Part shown: positions 18,514 to 26,843 of the stretch, piece after piece | Layout of the letters: each line of letters opens with the position of its first letter | Numbering within the stretch: position 1 is the stretch's first letter | Source of the DNA: Demequinaceae bacterium | GTDB lineage: Bacteria > Actinomycetota > Actinomycetes > Actinomycetales > Demequinaceae | Direction of reading: 5' to 3' | DNA: 42,448 nucleotides | Assembly (NCBI GenBank): GCA_017882825.1 | Contig: JADGOS010000003.1 | Coordinates: forward strand, 1-42,448 | Translations under genes and position numbers: made by a program | The notes under the pieces: generated by a model | What the model was told of the DNA's origin: nothing | Database searches by the model: none | The model's input: the letters and a program-made list of their open reading frames with translations, nothing else

Positions 18514-18530
18514 GTGAAGATCGTGTGAAG
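18514..18530 (-). promoter_or_regulatory. Candidate response-regulator binding site (11-bp direct repeat)
   Basis: GTGAAG occurs at 18514-18519 and 18525-18530, an 11-base start-to-start pitch typical of tandem OmpR/PhoB half-sites. On the minus strand it reads CTTCAC-N5-CTTCAC. It is about 75 bases upstream of the Met-rich gene start, in the space divergent from the TfoX-like gene. Confidence 0.4.
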
Positions 18531-18558
18531 CGTCGGAGGCTGGGCCTAGCCTGGAGCC

Positions 18559-18885
18559 GTGGCAACATCCAGGAACACGGTGGCGCACCTGCTCGAGCAA
18601 CTCGAGCCGCTCCATGTCCGCGCGCGCGCCATGTTCGGCGAGTACGGCGTCTACTGCGACGAGAAGATCGTGGCGCTCGTCTGCGACGACACCTTCTTCC
18701 TCAAGCCGTCGCCCGCGGCAGCGAGGATGGGGATTCACCTGGTGCCCGCGCCCCCGTACCCCGGGGCGAAGGAGTATTTCGTGATCGGGGCGGCGGTTAT
18801 CGAGGACGACGAGCAGTTCAGGCGCGTCGTCCAGGCGACGGCCGACGCCCTCCCGGCGCCAAAGCTCAAGCGCAAGAGGGGGTAG
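18559..18885 (+). CDS. TfoX N-terminal domain protein
   Basis: A 108-aa protein matching the stand-alone TfoX N-terminal domain: RARAMFGEYGVYCDEKIVALVCDDTFFLKP, then PYPGAKEYFVI. In Haemophilus TfoX/Sxy this domain belongs to a competence activator. Short stand-alone copies are common in actinobacteria and their role is unknown. The C-terminus is Lys/Arg-rich (KLKRKRG). GTG at 18559 is used, with GGAG only two bases upstream of it, so the start is less certain. It is followed by the oxidoreductase gene after 62 bp. Confidence 0.82.
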   Translation: MATSRNTVAHLLEQLEPLHVRARAMFGEYGVYCDEKIVALVCDDTFFLKPSPAAARMGIHLVPAPPYPGAKEYFVIGAAVIEDDEQFRRVVQATADALPAPKLKRKRG

Positions 18886-18947
18886 GGCGGGACCAGGGCT
18901 CCACGCCATCGGCCCGCCAGGACGTACGGTGTGAAGTGGAGGAAATC

Positions 18948-19865
18948 ATGCGCGCTGCCCGTGTGCTCGCTATCGGTTCTTTGGCCGATATCGTCGTGGA
19001 GCACGTTCCCGTTCCCGTTCCGAACGAGGATCAGCTCCTGGTCAAGGTGGGCTTCGCCGCGCTCAACCCCATCGACTACAAGGTTGCGCTGCACGGTCAT
19101 CGCGGAGGGCGCGAGTTTCCGCTCACCCTCGGCTTCGACGCCGTCGGAACCGTCGCGGCCGTCGGCTCCGCGGTCTCGTCGGTTTCCGTGGGCGATCGCG
19201 TCTGCCTCATGACGGACATCATGGCGCCGGGTACGGCGGCCGAGTACGTGCTCGCGCGGGAGCGCAACGTCGCGGTCGTCCCGGCCGAGATAGGCGACAC
19301 GCAGGCGGCGGGACTGCCCCTCGCGGGGCTCACCGCCTCCCAGGCGCTCGACCTCGCGGGCCTCGAAGCCGGCCAAAGCGTGCTCATTCACGCCGGCGCC
19401 GGTGGTGTGGGGCATCTGGCGATCCAGATTGCGAAGCGGCGCGGCGCGATCGTCTACGCGACCTCCTCCTCCCGCCATCTCGACCTGCTCGCCGAACTGG
19501 GCGCCGACCATCCCATCGACTACCACGCGACGCCGCCCGGGCGATTTGCTGGACGCGTTGACCTCGTCCTCGACACCCAGGGCGGGGCTGTCGCGGAGGC
19601 GACGGTCGCGGCAATGCGCCCGAACTCGGTGCACGTGAGCATCGTTGGCTTCGCTCCGGCTGGCGCTGGCCGCGACGACGTGCGAGTGAAGACGATGCTC
19701 GTCGAGCCGCGGGCGTCCGAACTCGCGGCGCTTCTCGGGATGATGGCCGACGGGAGCCTTCGGGTCGTGGTCGACCAGGTGACCGAGCTCGGGGCATTCG
19801 TGACGGCCATCCTCGCGCTTCACGACGGTCACACGTCGGGCAAGCGGCTCATCGCCATCCGGTAG
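18948..19865 (+). CDS. Zinc-free quinone oxidoreductase-like MDR protein
   Basis: A 305-aa medium-chain dehydrogenase/reductase of the NADPH:quinone oxidoreductase type. The N-terminal GroES-like fold has ALNPIDYKVALHG and LGFDAVGTVAAVGSAV. The Rossmann nucleotide loop is AGAGGVGHLAIQIAK (about residues 146-160), and ATSSSRHLDLLAELGADHPIDY follows. Catalytic zinc ligands are absent, as expected for this branch, so it probably reduces quinones or enones with NADPH. ATG at 18948 has GGAGG five bases upstream. The reading frame stays open back to 17415, but that is shadow. The next gene starts 22 bp downstream. Confidence 0.9.
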   Translation: MRAARVLAIGSLADIVVEHVPVPVPNEDQLLVKVGFAALNPIDYKVALHGHRGGREFPLTLGFDAVGTVAAVGSAVSSVSVGDRVCLMTDIMAPGTAAEYVLARERNVAVVPAEIGDTQAAGLPLAGLTASQALDLAGLEAGQSVLIHAGAGGVGHLAIQIAKRRGAIVYATSSSRHLDLLAELGADHPIDYHATPPGRFAGRVDLVLDTQGGAVAEATVAAMRPNSVHVSIVGFAPAGAGRDDVRVKTMLVEPRASELAALLGMMADGSLRVVVDQVTELGAFVTAILALHDGHTSGKRLIAIR

Positions 19866-19887
19866 GCGCGCGGGCTAGGCTGAGGCG

Positions 19888-20463
19888 GTGTCCGACACGG
19901 TGATCGTGCGGCGGCGGGCGACGCCCGTGGTGCGTCCCGCCGCAATCGCCGACGCGCGACGAATGGCCGCCGTCAACGTGCGCTCCTGGAGGTCCGCGTA
20001 TCGGGGGATGCTTCCCGACGCGCTTCTTGAGTCGCTCGACGCGAAGGCGCTGACGGAGGACTTCGTCCAGACGCTCGCCAACCCTCGCCCTCGCCGGGTC
20101 ATCCTGATTGCGGAGGGCGGGCGCGGACCGATCCACCGCGTCGTGGGCTACGCGGCGCTCGGCCCGGCCGGCGAGAAGTCCAGCGCGGGCATCGAGGGTC
20201 CGGCGGATGAGGTCGCGCAGTTGCAGATGATCGATGTCGATCCGCGCTGGATGGGTCGCGGTTTCGGGCATGGGCTCCATGAGGCGATCCTGGGGGTGGC
20301 GCAGACCCTCAACTTCCGCAAGGCGGTTCTGTGGGTCGTGCCGGAGAACGCGGGGGCGCGCGCCTTCTACGAGTCTCACGGGTGGACCTGCGAGGGGACG
20401 GAGCGTACGGAGCGGTTGGAGGGCTATCCCGTCCCGGAAATCCGATACGTCCGGGATGTCTAG
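19888..20463 (+). CDS. GNAT acetyltransferase (RimI-like)
   Basis: A 191-aa GNAT-fold protein. VRPAAIADARRMAAVNVRSWRSAYRGMLPDALLESL is a common N-terminus for this group, QLQMIDVDPRWMGRGFGHGLHEAIL holds the acetyl-CoA loop (here RGFGHG in place of RGxGxG/A), and VPENAGARAFYESHGW is the C-terminal motif. The substrate is unknown. GTG at 19888 is used, with a GAGGCGG run just before it. It is probably co-transcribed with the preceding oxidoreductase. Confidence 0.87.
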   Translation: MSDTVIVRRRATPVVRPAAIADARRMAAVNVRSWRSAYRGMLPDALLESLDAKALTEDFVQTLANPRPRRVILIAEGGRGPIHRVVGYAALGPAGEKSSAGIEGPADEVAQLQMIDVDPRWMGRGFGHGLHEAILGVAQTLNFRKAVLWVVPENAGARAFYESHGWTCEGTERTERLEGYPVPEIRYVRDV

Positions 20464-20532
20464 TGGGTAGGGCGCTGGTGACCCCATCTGGGTTAACGGC
20501 GCGGGTATAGCCTCGGCGTTGGAGGTCCGCCA

Positions 20533-20946
20533 GTGTCACGAGACGTCTTCATTCAGGCCTTCCACGACGGCTCGCCGGTCTTCCTCCGGCACGCCTCGGT
20601 CGAGGCGCTCGTGGCCCCTTACCTGCTCGCCACTCGCACGGGCGTCGGATCCGTGCTGATGACCGACGGCGGCGCCGAGATCTGGGGATACGGCGACGAC
20701 GGCGGCCTCGCGGTCGTCGGCGCGACGGGAAACGAGATCTGGGACCTTGTCGTGGCGATCGCGCGCGCCAATGGGGCGGCGATCATCCCCGTGGGGGGAA
20801 CCCCCGTCGTCGCCGACGCTTCGATCATCCCGGACTTGCCTCCCGAGGGCCGGTCGGCCGCGGTGGTGGTCGGGTCGGGCGCCGAACTGATCGAGGCGCT
20901 CGCGGGCCAGGCGCCGTATGAGCCCCGAGAGGGCAGGGCGACCTAG
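20533..20946 (+). CDS. Hypothetical protein
   Basis: A 137-aa soluble protein I do not recognise. It has no signal peptide or membrane segment. Visible features are a mixed alpha/beta pattern, GGAEIWGYGDDGGLAVVGATGNEIWDLVVAIARANGAAIIPVGG in two parts joined by a helix, and an acidic, Pro-rich C-terminus. GTG at 20533 is strongly supported by GGAGG at 20521-20525, seven bases upstream. It stands alone between a GNAT gene and the exporter operon, on the same strand as both. Confidence 0.7.
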   Translation: MSRDVFIQAFHDGSPVFLRHASVEALVAPYLLATRTGVGSVLMTDGGAEIWGYGDDGGLAVVGATGNEIWDLVVAIARANGAAIIPVGGTPVVADASIIPDLPPEGRSAAVVVGSGAELIEALAGQAPYEPREGRAT

Positions 20947-21075
20947 CAATCCCTGCCCCGCCCGTGCGCCGTCGCCGGGACTCCCTTACGTTGCCCAAAC
21001 GCCTCGCACCATAGCGTGACACTCACAGACACAGATCGGGGCGCCATAGCCCCGCGGGAGAGTGAGCGGAACAAA
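20947..21075 (+). promoter_or_regulatory. Upstream region of the MacAB-type operon
   Basis: This 129-bp gap must carry the promoter of the seven-gene exporter operon. A TAGCGT near 21012 fits a TAnnnT -10, but no good -35 lies at the right distance. GACAC repeats at 21018 and 21028 with a 10-base pitch. A small hairpin, CGGGGC/GCCCCG, lies at about 21037-21054. None of these is strong. Confidence 0.25.
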
Positions 21076-21810
21076 ATGACAGCACTGACCATGAGGCGGA
21101 CCGCGCTGATCGCCGTGGGCGTCCTCGCCCTCGCCTCCTGCAGCAAGTCCGGCGACGCGGGGATCGCGCACCTCTCGACATCGAGCAATCCCACGGTGTC
21201 GGCAAGCCCGAGCGCCGGCACCTCAGAAGAACAGGCGCTCGCGTTCGCGCAATGCATGCGCGACAACGGGGTCGACTTCCCCGACCCCACGGTCGACGCG
21301 AATGGCAACCTCTCGTTCGCGGGCGCGTTCCAGCAGGCCCAAGGGGGCGGGCTCGACCCGGGCAACACGACCTTCCGCGCCGCGATGACCGCGTGCCGGG
21401 ACCTCATGACTGGCCTCACGCTGGGAGGAGGCCGCTCCGGCGGCGCCTTCGACTCGACAGCAATCCAAGAAGCGATGCTCACCTACACAACGTGCCTCAG
21501 GGCCCAGGGTCTCGACGTGGGCGACATCACCTTCGGCGGTCCGGGGCTTCGGGGGAACGGGTCGGGTTCCGGCTCAACCTCGGGCTCAACCTCGGGCTCC
21601 GACCCGCAGCCGACCGTGCAGCCGAGTGGGGGTCCGCCCGCCGGAGTAGCGCAGGGCGGAGGAGACTCGACCAGCAGGTTCGCCGAGATGCTCGGCCAGG
21701 ACCCGACCGATCCCGCGTGGATCGCCGCCAACGCCGTGTGCGAGCCCGCCCTCCAGAAGGCCATGTCGGGCGCCTTCCCGGGGGCGACCACGACGGGCGG
21801 GCAGGGCTAG
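21076..21810 (+). CDS. Lipoprotein with duplicated Cys motif, head of exporter operon
   Basis: A 244-aa predicted lipoprotein. The signal peptide ends in LALASC, a lipobox, so it is anchored outside the membrane. The mature part has two related halves. One is AQCMRDNGVDFPDP followed later by AMTACRDLM. The other is TTCLRAQGLDVGDI followed later by AVCEPALQKAM. Between them is a Gly/Ser linker with SGSTSGSTSGS. The four cysteines probably pair within each half. I have seen such CMRxxGVxFPDP proteins next to MacAB-like exporters but know no function; an extracellular sensor or substrate-binding partner is possible. ATG at 21076 or 21091 is the likely start. The frame upstream to 21016 adds no family residues. 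The stop overlaps the next start by one base. Confidence 0.78.
   Translation: MTALTMRRTALIAVGVLALASCSKSGDAGIAHLSTSSNPTVSASPSAGTSEEQALAFAQCMRDNGVDFPDPTVDANGNLSFAGAFQQAQGGGLDPGNTTFRAAMTACRDLMTGLTLGGGRSGGAFDSTAIQEAMLTYTTCLRAQGLDVGDITFGGPGLRGNGSGSGSTSGSTSGSDPQPTVQPSGGPPAGVAQGGGDSTSRFAEMLGQDPTDPAWIAANAVCEPALQKAMSGAFPGATTTGGQG
21571..21594 (+). repeat. 12-bp tandem repeat coding a Gly/Ser/Thr linker
   Basis: GGCTCAACCTCG occurs twice in a row (21571-21582 and 21583-21594), followed by a partial third copy. It encodes GSTS units in the linker between the two halves of the lipoprotein, and such runs vary in length by slippage. Confidence 0.8.
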
Positions 21811-23009
21811 TGGCCCCCGCGGTTGGGGGGCCCGCGGGCGACCTCACGCTTGAGAGACTCGCAGATATCGTCGACGCCCGGTCGCGCCACTTTCGGCGCA
21901 ACCTGGCGCTCGTCGGTGCCGTCGGCCTCATTGTCGGCGGCGGGTTGGCCACTGCCGGGTTCGCGATCGCTGCCGCGAACACCGGCGGGGCCACCCCCCT
22001 CTCCGTATCGCTTGCCCCCATCGCCGTGGAGCAGCGGGATGTAGATATCTACACGGACTTCGCGGGGACGCTCGGATACGGCGCCACGGTCAGCGTGCGG
22101 TCTCCCGCCTCGGGCGTGGTGACCGCGGTGCCCGCGACCGGCACCGACCTGGCGCGAGGAGCCGTGTTGTTCGCCGTCGACTCGCAACCGGTAGCCCTCC
22201 TGTATGGCGACCTGCCGATCTGGCGGAGCCTCAACTCGAGTTCGAGCAACGGTCCGGACATCCTCCAACTCGAAACAAACCTCGCGGCGCTCGGCTTCAC
22301 CGCGAACGGCCACATGACGGTCGACGATGACTTCACCTATTACACGGGGGTGGCGCTCAAGGCGTGGGAGACCGCGATGGGCTTCTCGAAGCCGGACACC
22401 ACGTTCGACGCGAGCGAGGCCGTCTACTTGCCGGGGAGCGTGAGGGTCGACTCGGTCGTCACGCGCGGGACCGTCGCGACGAACGCGACGGAGGTGCTCA
22501 CCGTTGCCGTAACCGATAACGTGACGGACACCGTCGTTGGTGACCACGGGGTCTCTTCAGCGTCGTCGGCCACCCAGGAAGTCGCATTGCAGGTCACGAC
22601 GACCGATCAGTCGTTGTTCAGCGCCGGACTAGCCGTTCAGGTGGAACTCGCCGACGCGACGACCGTTGCCGGGAAGGTAAGCAGTGTGGGCACCACGGTC
22701 AAGCGCTCGGGCTCCGGTCCCAACAGCACCCTCTACGTTGACGTCTCGGTTGCGATTCCCGACGAACCGGCGGGCGGGCTCATCGAGGGCCCGGTGACGG
22801 TCCACGTGCCGAGCCAGAGCGCGAAGCAGGCGCTCATGGTCCCGGTCCGCGCGCTCGTCGCCCTGGCGGAGGGCGGTTACGCGGTGCAACGCCAGGCAAC
22901 GGACGGAACCCTGAGTTACGTCGGCGTGGAGACCGGCCTGTTCTCCGACGGCTGGGTACAAGTGACAGGCAAGCTCGCAGCGGGCGACATGGTCATGGTG
23001 CCCGCGTGA
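21810..23009 (+). CDS. MacA-like periplasmic adaptor with peptidoglycan-binding-like domain (1)
   Basis: A 399-aa membrane-anchored adaptor of the HlyD/MacA kind. A membrane helix lies near residues 35-57. The biotinyl-lipoyl-like part VSVRSPASGVVTAVPATGTDLARGAVLFAVDSQPVALLYGDLPIWRSL is split by a PG_binding_1-like segment, DILQLETNLAALGFTANGHMTVDDDF...AVKAWE-type. A beta-barrel part and C-terminal VPVRALVALAEGGYAVQ follow. GTG at 21810 shares a base with the lipoprotein TAG, and its stop overlaps the ATPase start as GTGA, so the genes are translationally coupled. It would link the ABC permease to the cell wall. Confidence 0.85.
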   Translation: MAPAVGGPAGDLTLERLADIVDARSRHFRRNLALVGAVGLIVGGGLATAGFAIAAANTGGATPLSVSLAPIAVEQRDVDIYTDFAGTLGYGATVSVRSPASGVVTAVPATGTDLARGAVLFAVDSQPVALLYGDLPIWRSLNSSSSNGPDILQLETNLAALGFTANGHMTVDDDFTYYTGVALKAWETAMGFSKPDTTFDASEAVYLPGSVRVDSVVTRGTVATNATEVLTVAVTDNVTDTVVGDHGVSSASSATQEVALQVTTTDQSLFSAGLAVQVELADATTVAGKVSSVGTTVKRSGSGPNSTLYVDVSVAIPDEPAGGLIEGPVTVHVPSQSAKQALMVPVRALVALAEGGYAVQRQATDGTLSYVGVETGLFSDGWVQVTGKLAAGDMVMVPA

Positions 23010-23713
23010 GCGCGGGGGTCGCGGTCCTGGAACTGAGTGACGTCGTGAAGGAATACCCCGGGCACCCCCCGGTCCGCGCCCTCGACGGCGTCACGCTCCG
23101 GGTTGATCAGGGGGAACTGGTCGGCGTCGTCGGGCCGTCGGGCTCGGGCAAGTCCACGCTTCTCCACGTCGTCGGCACGCTCGATCGACCGTCCTCCGGG
23201 ATCGTGCGCATCGGCGGGAACGAGGTGTCGGCCCTGTCGGATCGGAGGCTCTCTGCGGCCAGGAGCAGGCTGATCGGCTTCGTCTTTCAGCAGTTCTTCC
23301 TCGTCGAGAGCATGTCGGCGCTCGACAATGTGGCGACCGGGCTCCTGTACACCGGCGCTGGCCCCGTGGAGCGGCGCTACCGCGCCTTCGAGGCGCTGAG
23401 CCGCGTGGGCCTCGCGCACCGCATCGAACACCGACCGACCGAACTGTCCGGCGGCGAGCAACAGCGCGTCGCGATCGCGAGGGCGCTCGTCAATCGCCCG
23501 GCCATCATCCTTGCGGACGAACCGACGGGCAACCTTGATTCCCACACCGGACAAGCAACCATGGACCTGTTCCGCGATCTCCATGCCGAAGGCGCCACGA
23601 TCGTGGTCATCACCCACGATCGCGAACTCGCCGCGACCCTTCCTCGGCAGGTACATATTCGGGACGGTCGCATCGAAAGCGACGAGCGCACGCGTGCGGC
23701 GGTGACGCAATGA
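23006..23713 (+). CDS. ABC transporter ATPase, MacB/LolD type
   Basis: A 235-aa ABC ATPase that powers the neighbouring permease. Walker A is GPSGSGKST (43-51), the Q-loop FVFQQFFLVESMSALDNV, the signature LSGGEQQRVAIARAL, Walker B IILADEPTGNLD and the H-loop VVITHD. The LDNV and GNLDS features are typical of the MacB/LolD/FtsE group of mechanotransmission ABC systems. GTG at 23006 overlaps the adaptor stop; the TGA at the end overlaps the permease ATG as ATGA. Confidence 0.95.
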   Translation: MSAGVAVLELSDVVKEYPGHPPVRALDGVTLRVDQGELVGVVGPSGSGKSTLLHVVGTLDRPSSGIVRIGGNEVSALSDRRLSAARSRLIGFVFQQFFLVESMSALDNVATGLLYTGAGPVERRYRAFEALSRVGLAHRIEHRPTELSGGEQQRVAIARALVNRPAIILADEPTGNLDSHTGQATMDLFRDLHAEGATIVVITHDRELAATLPRQVHIRDGRIESDERTRAAVTQ

Positions 23714-24945
23714 GCGTCATCAGCCCCGCCAAGGCGCGCGGCCCCGAGGCCTCGTACGAGGTCGGCGTGAGCAAGGTCAGGTTCGTCGAGCTCCTGAGGG
23801 CCAGCCTCGGCTCGCTCGGGCAGCGCCCCGTTCGCACAGCGCTCTCGGCGCTCGGCGTCACCATCGGCATCGCCGCCATGGTCGCGGTCCTCGGGCTGAG
23901 CGAGTCGAGCAGGGCCGACCTGCAGGCGCAGATTGCGAACCTAGGAACCAGTCTCTTGACCGTGCAGGCGGGAAGCGGTTTCGGCGCGGGGGATGGGACG
24001 CTGCCAGCGGACGCCTCGACGGCCATTTCCCGCATCGGGCCCATCGAGTCTGTGTCTTCCGTCGTGACGCTGAGCGATACCGTCCTGCGGAACTCCGAGG
24101 TCAACGCACAGGCGACGGGGGGTCTTCAGGCCGCCGCGGTCGACCTCTCGCTCCTCGACACCCTCAATTCCTCGGTGGCGAAGGGTGAATGGCTGAACAA
24201 GGCCACCGCCGACTTCCCCGTGGTGGTCCTGGGCTCGGTCGCCGCACAGCGGCTGGGCATCGCCGACGTTGGCTCGGGCCAGCAGATTCTCATAGGCAAG
24301 ACATGGTTCACCGTGGTCGGCATCCTCAAGCCCTTCCCGCTTGCCGCAGACCTCGACCGCTCGGCCCTCATCGGAATGAATGCCGCGGCCACGTACCTGA
24401 GCGCGGACCTCAATCCGAGCACGGTCTATGTCCTCGCGGATCCCGCATACGTGGACGACGTCCGCAAAGTCCTCGGCGCCACGGCCAACCCCGAGCACCC
24501 GGAGGAGGCGCAGGTGAGCCGGCCTTCTGACGCGCTCCAGGCGCAACTCGCCGCCGACTCGGCATTCACGTCGCTCTTCCTTGGGCTGGGCGCCGTCGCG
24601 CTCCTCGTTGGGGGCGTCGGAATCGCCAACGTGATGGTCATCGGGGTGATGGAGCGCCGCGGCGAGATCGGCCTGCGGCGTGCCCTCGGCGCGACACGGC
24701 GGCATATTCGCGGCCAATTCCTGCTCGAGGCGCTCGCGCTCGCTGGCCTCGGCGGCCTCGTGGGAGTGGGGCTCGGAAGCCTGGTGACGGTGATCTACGC
24801 CCTGAGCCAAGGCTGGGGGGTCGTTCTCCCGGCCGTGGCAATCGTGGGTGGCATCGTCAGCGCCCTCGTCATCGGGGCGGTAGCCGGGCTCTACCCGGCG
24901 GTTCGCGCTTCGCAATTGTCCCCAACGGAAGCCTTGAGGTCCTGA
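23710..24945 (+). CDS. MacB-type ABC permease (FtsX fold)
   Basis: A 411-aa permease with the MacB topology. TM1 lies near residue 45-65 (RTALSALGVTIGIAAMVAVLGL) after LGSLGQRPVRT. A large extracytoplasmic domain (about 75-285) follows, then three C-terminal helices. They include GVGIANVMVIGVMERRGEIGLRRALGATRRHI, the conserved FtsX segment, and AVAGLYPAVRASQLSPTEALRS. It forms the exporter with the upstream ATPase. The substrate is unknown; MacAB relatives export antibiotics, peptides or lipids. ATG at 23710 is fixed by the overlap with the ATPase gene. Confidence 0.93.
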   Translation: MSVISPAKARGPEASYEVGVSKVRFVELLRASLGSLGQRPVRTALSALGVTIGIAAMVAVLGLSESSRADLQAQIANLGTSLLTVQAGSGFGAGDGTLPADASTAISRIGPIESVSSVVTLSDTVLRNSEVNAQATGGLQAAAVDLSLLDTLNSSVAKGEWLNKATADFPVVVLGSVAAQRLGIADVGSGQQILIGKTWFTVVGILKPFPLAADLDRSALIGMNAAATYLSADLNPSTVYVLADPAYVDDVRKVLGATANPEHPEEAQVSRPSDALQAQLAADSAFTSLFLGLGAVALLVGGVGIANVMVIGVMERRGEIGLRRALGATRRHIRGQFLLEALALAGLGGLVGVGLGSLVTVIYALSQGWGVVLPAVAIVGGIVSALVIGAVAGLYPAVRASQLSPTEALRS

Positions 24946-24946
24946 C

Positions 24947-26146
24947 ATGCGCGCGCATCTATTCCGGCGAACCGTGGTCGTGGGATCGGCGAGGCGCGCC
25001 TCTGCGCGCCTCGCCGTGGGGGCCGCGGTGGCCGTGGCCGCAGTAGTTCTTGCGTCATGTTCCGCCGCCGACCCTTCCGGCAGCCCCTCGGTCAGTTCCT
25101 CCGTCGGCACCTCCGCTGGCATCCAGACTTCCCCGGTCACGCGTGGCGACCTCTCCGAGTCGATTTCCTTCGCGGGCGTCCTGACGTACGACCACCCGTT
25201 CGACGCGGTCTATCAGAAAACGGTGACCACGACGAAGACGTCGTCGGTCGGAGGGGGCCCCGCCGGGCCGGGGGGCGGAGGAGCGGCGGCCGCGACCACC
25301 AAGACGACCACCGTCACCAGCTCCGCGAGCGGGACCATAACGTGGGTCGCGCCCGCGGCTTCGGTGCTCAAGAGCGGTGACGTCCTCTATCGTGTCGACA
25401 ACGTTCCCGTCGTCTTCGTAGAGGGCGACGGCGTGCTGTGGAGGGACCTCAAGGTTGGCTACACGGGGGACGACGTCCAGGCGGTCGAGAGCGCGCTCGT
25501 CGCGCTCGGCTACGACCCCAGCGGCACGGTCACGATTGACCAGAAGTTCACGTCCTTGTCTCGCTCGATGATCCAGCGATTCGAGGCGGCATACGGGCTT
25601 GCCAAGACCACGTCGTTCCCCTACGCGACCGTCGTCATGCGTCCAAGCGACGCGATCGTGACCGCCATCGCGCTGGCCGTGGGCGACACGGTGACCACCG
25701 GGGCCTCCGTCCTGACGATCAGCGACACCTCCCGAATCGCGACCTTCTCGCTCGCGCCTGCGGATCGCAACAAGATCGCGGTCGGTGACGCGGTGACCAT
25801 GCGTCTTTCCACCGGGAAGAACGTCTCGGGCACCATCGCGTCCATCTCGTCGGGAATTGACGCGACGACGAACGAGTACGACGTCGTCGCCTCGTTCTCC
25901 GAGCCGATCGAGGGTCTCGGCGACAAGGTCGACGTGACGGTCAAGGCATCCGTGCCCCTCGCGATCGGCGCGCTTCTGGTTCCGTCAACCGCGCTCGTGG
26001 TGCGAGACGATGGGACGACGACGGTGAACGTCATCAAGGACGGCGTGGTGGCCGCGGTGGTCGTGACGGTGATCGCGACCGCGGGACAGAACTCCGCGGT
26101 CAGTTCCTCCGATCTTGCCGAGGGCGACGCGGTAGTGGTGACGTGA
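24947..26146 (+). CDS. MacA-like adaptor lipoprotein with peptidoglycan-binding-like domain (2)
   Basis: A 399-aa second adaptor in the same operon. It has an Arg-rich n-region, a hydrophobic stretch and the lipobox VLASC, so it is a lipoprotein, unlike the first adaptor, which has a membrane helix. SGTITWVAPAASVLKSGDVLYRVDNVPVVF is the lipoyl-like hairpin. YTGDDVQAVESALVALGYDPSGTVTIDQKF is the PG_binding_1-like insert. The barrel and membrane-proximal parts follow (IATFSLAPADRNKIAVGDAVTMRL). A Thr/Ala/Gly-rich stretch (about 95-125) is low complexity. ATG at 24947 is one base after the permease stop. Confidence 0.85.
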   Translation: MRAHLFRRTVVVGSARRASARLAVGAAVAVAAVVLASCSAADPSGSPSVSSSVGTSAGIQTSPVTRGDLSESISFAGVLTYDHPFDAVYQKTVTTTKTSSVGGGPAGPGGGGAAAATTKTTTVTSSASGTITWVAPAASVLKSGDVLYRVDNVPVVFVEGDGVLWRDLKVGYTGDDVQAVESALVALGYDPSGTVTIDQKFTSLSRSMIQRFEAAYGLAKTTSFPYATVVMRPSDAIVTAIALAVGDTVTTGASVLTISDTSRIATFSLAPADRNKIAVGDAVTMRLSTGKNVSGTIASISSGIDATTNEYDVVASFSEPIEGLGDKVDVTVKASVPLAIGALLVPSTALVVRDDGTTTVNVIKDGVVAAVVVTVIATAGQNSAVSSSDLAEGDAVVVT

Positions 26147-26171
26147 GATCCTGACGGAGGAGGAGGGCGCC

Positions 26172-26843
26172 ATGCGCGTGCTCGTCGTTGAGGACCATGC
26201 GGCTCTTGCGCGCGAGGTCGCTCTGCGCCTGCGCCGGGAGAGGATGGCCGTCGACGTCGCCGTTGACGGAGCCGAAGCCCTCGCGAAGGTGGACGTCACC
26301 GCGTACGACGTGATCGTGCTCGACCGCGACCTTCCCAAGGTTCACGGCGATGATGTCTGCCGCGCGTTGGTGGCGCGGGAGAGCGCCCCGCGAATCCTCA
26401 TGCTTACCGCCGCACGCGGCATCGGAGACGTCGTGTCTGGCCTCGAACTCGGCGCCGACGACTACCTTCCCAAGCCGTTTGCAATGGTGGAACTGGTCGC
26501 CCGCGTGCGTTCTCTCGCCCGGCGCGCGGCGTCGGTCGTGAGTCCGATCCTGACCGTAGGCGGCCTCGTCGTCGACCCCAACACGCAGATCGTGACGCGC
26601 GACGGACGCTCGATCTCGCTCTCGCCCAAAGAGTTCGCCGTCCTGGAGGTGCTCGCGGCCGCGCCGGGGCGCCTCGTCTCGGCGGAGCACCTGCTCGAGA
26701 AGGTCTGGGACGAGTACACCGATCCGTTCACCAACGCGGTCCGCGTGACGATGGTGACGCTGCGCAGGAAGCTGGGAGAGCCGGGACTGATCTCGACCGT
26801 GAAGGGTCGCGGCTACCGGCTGACCGAAGAGGGGGAAGCGTGA
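26172..26843 (+). CDS. OmpR-family response regulator of the exporter operon
   Basis: A 223-aa response regulator. The receiver has the acidic pair at LVVEDHA, phospho-acceptor D51 in DVIVLDRDLPKVHG, T in MLTAARG and K in LPKPFAM. The winged helix has SLSPKEFAVLEVLAAAPGRLVSAEHLLEKVWDEYTDPFTNAVRVTMVTLRRKLG and ISTVKGRGYRL. ATG at 26172 has GGAGGAGG about ten bases upstream. It follows the second adaptor by 25 bp and overlaps the kinase by four bases, so it most likely regulates this exporter. Confidence 0.94.
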   Translation: MRVLVVEDHAALAREVALRLRRERMAVDVAVDGAEALAKVDVTAYDVIVLDRDLPKVHGDDVCRALVARESAPRILMLTAARGIGDVVSGLELGADDYLPKPFAMVELVARVRSLARRAASVVSPILTVGGLVVDPNTQIVTRDGRSISLSPKEFAVLEVLAAAPGRLVSAEHLLEKVWDEYTDPFTNAVRVTMVTLRRKLGEPGLISTVKGRGYRLTEEGEA

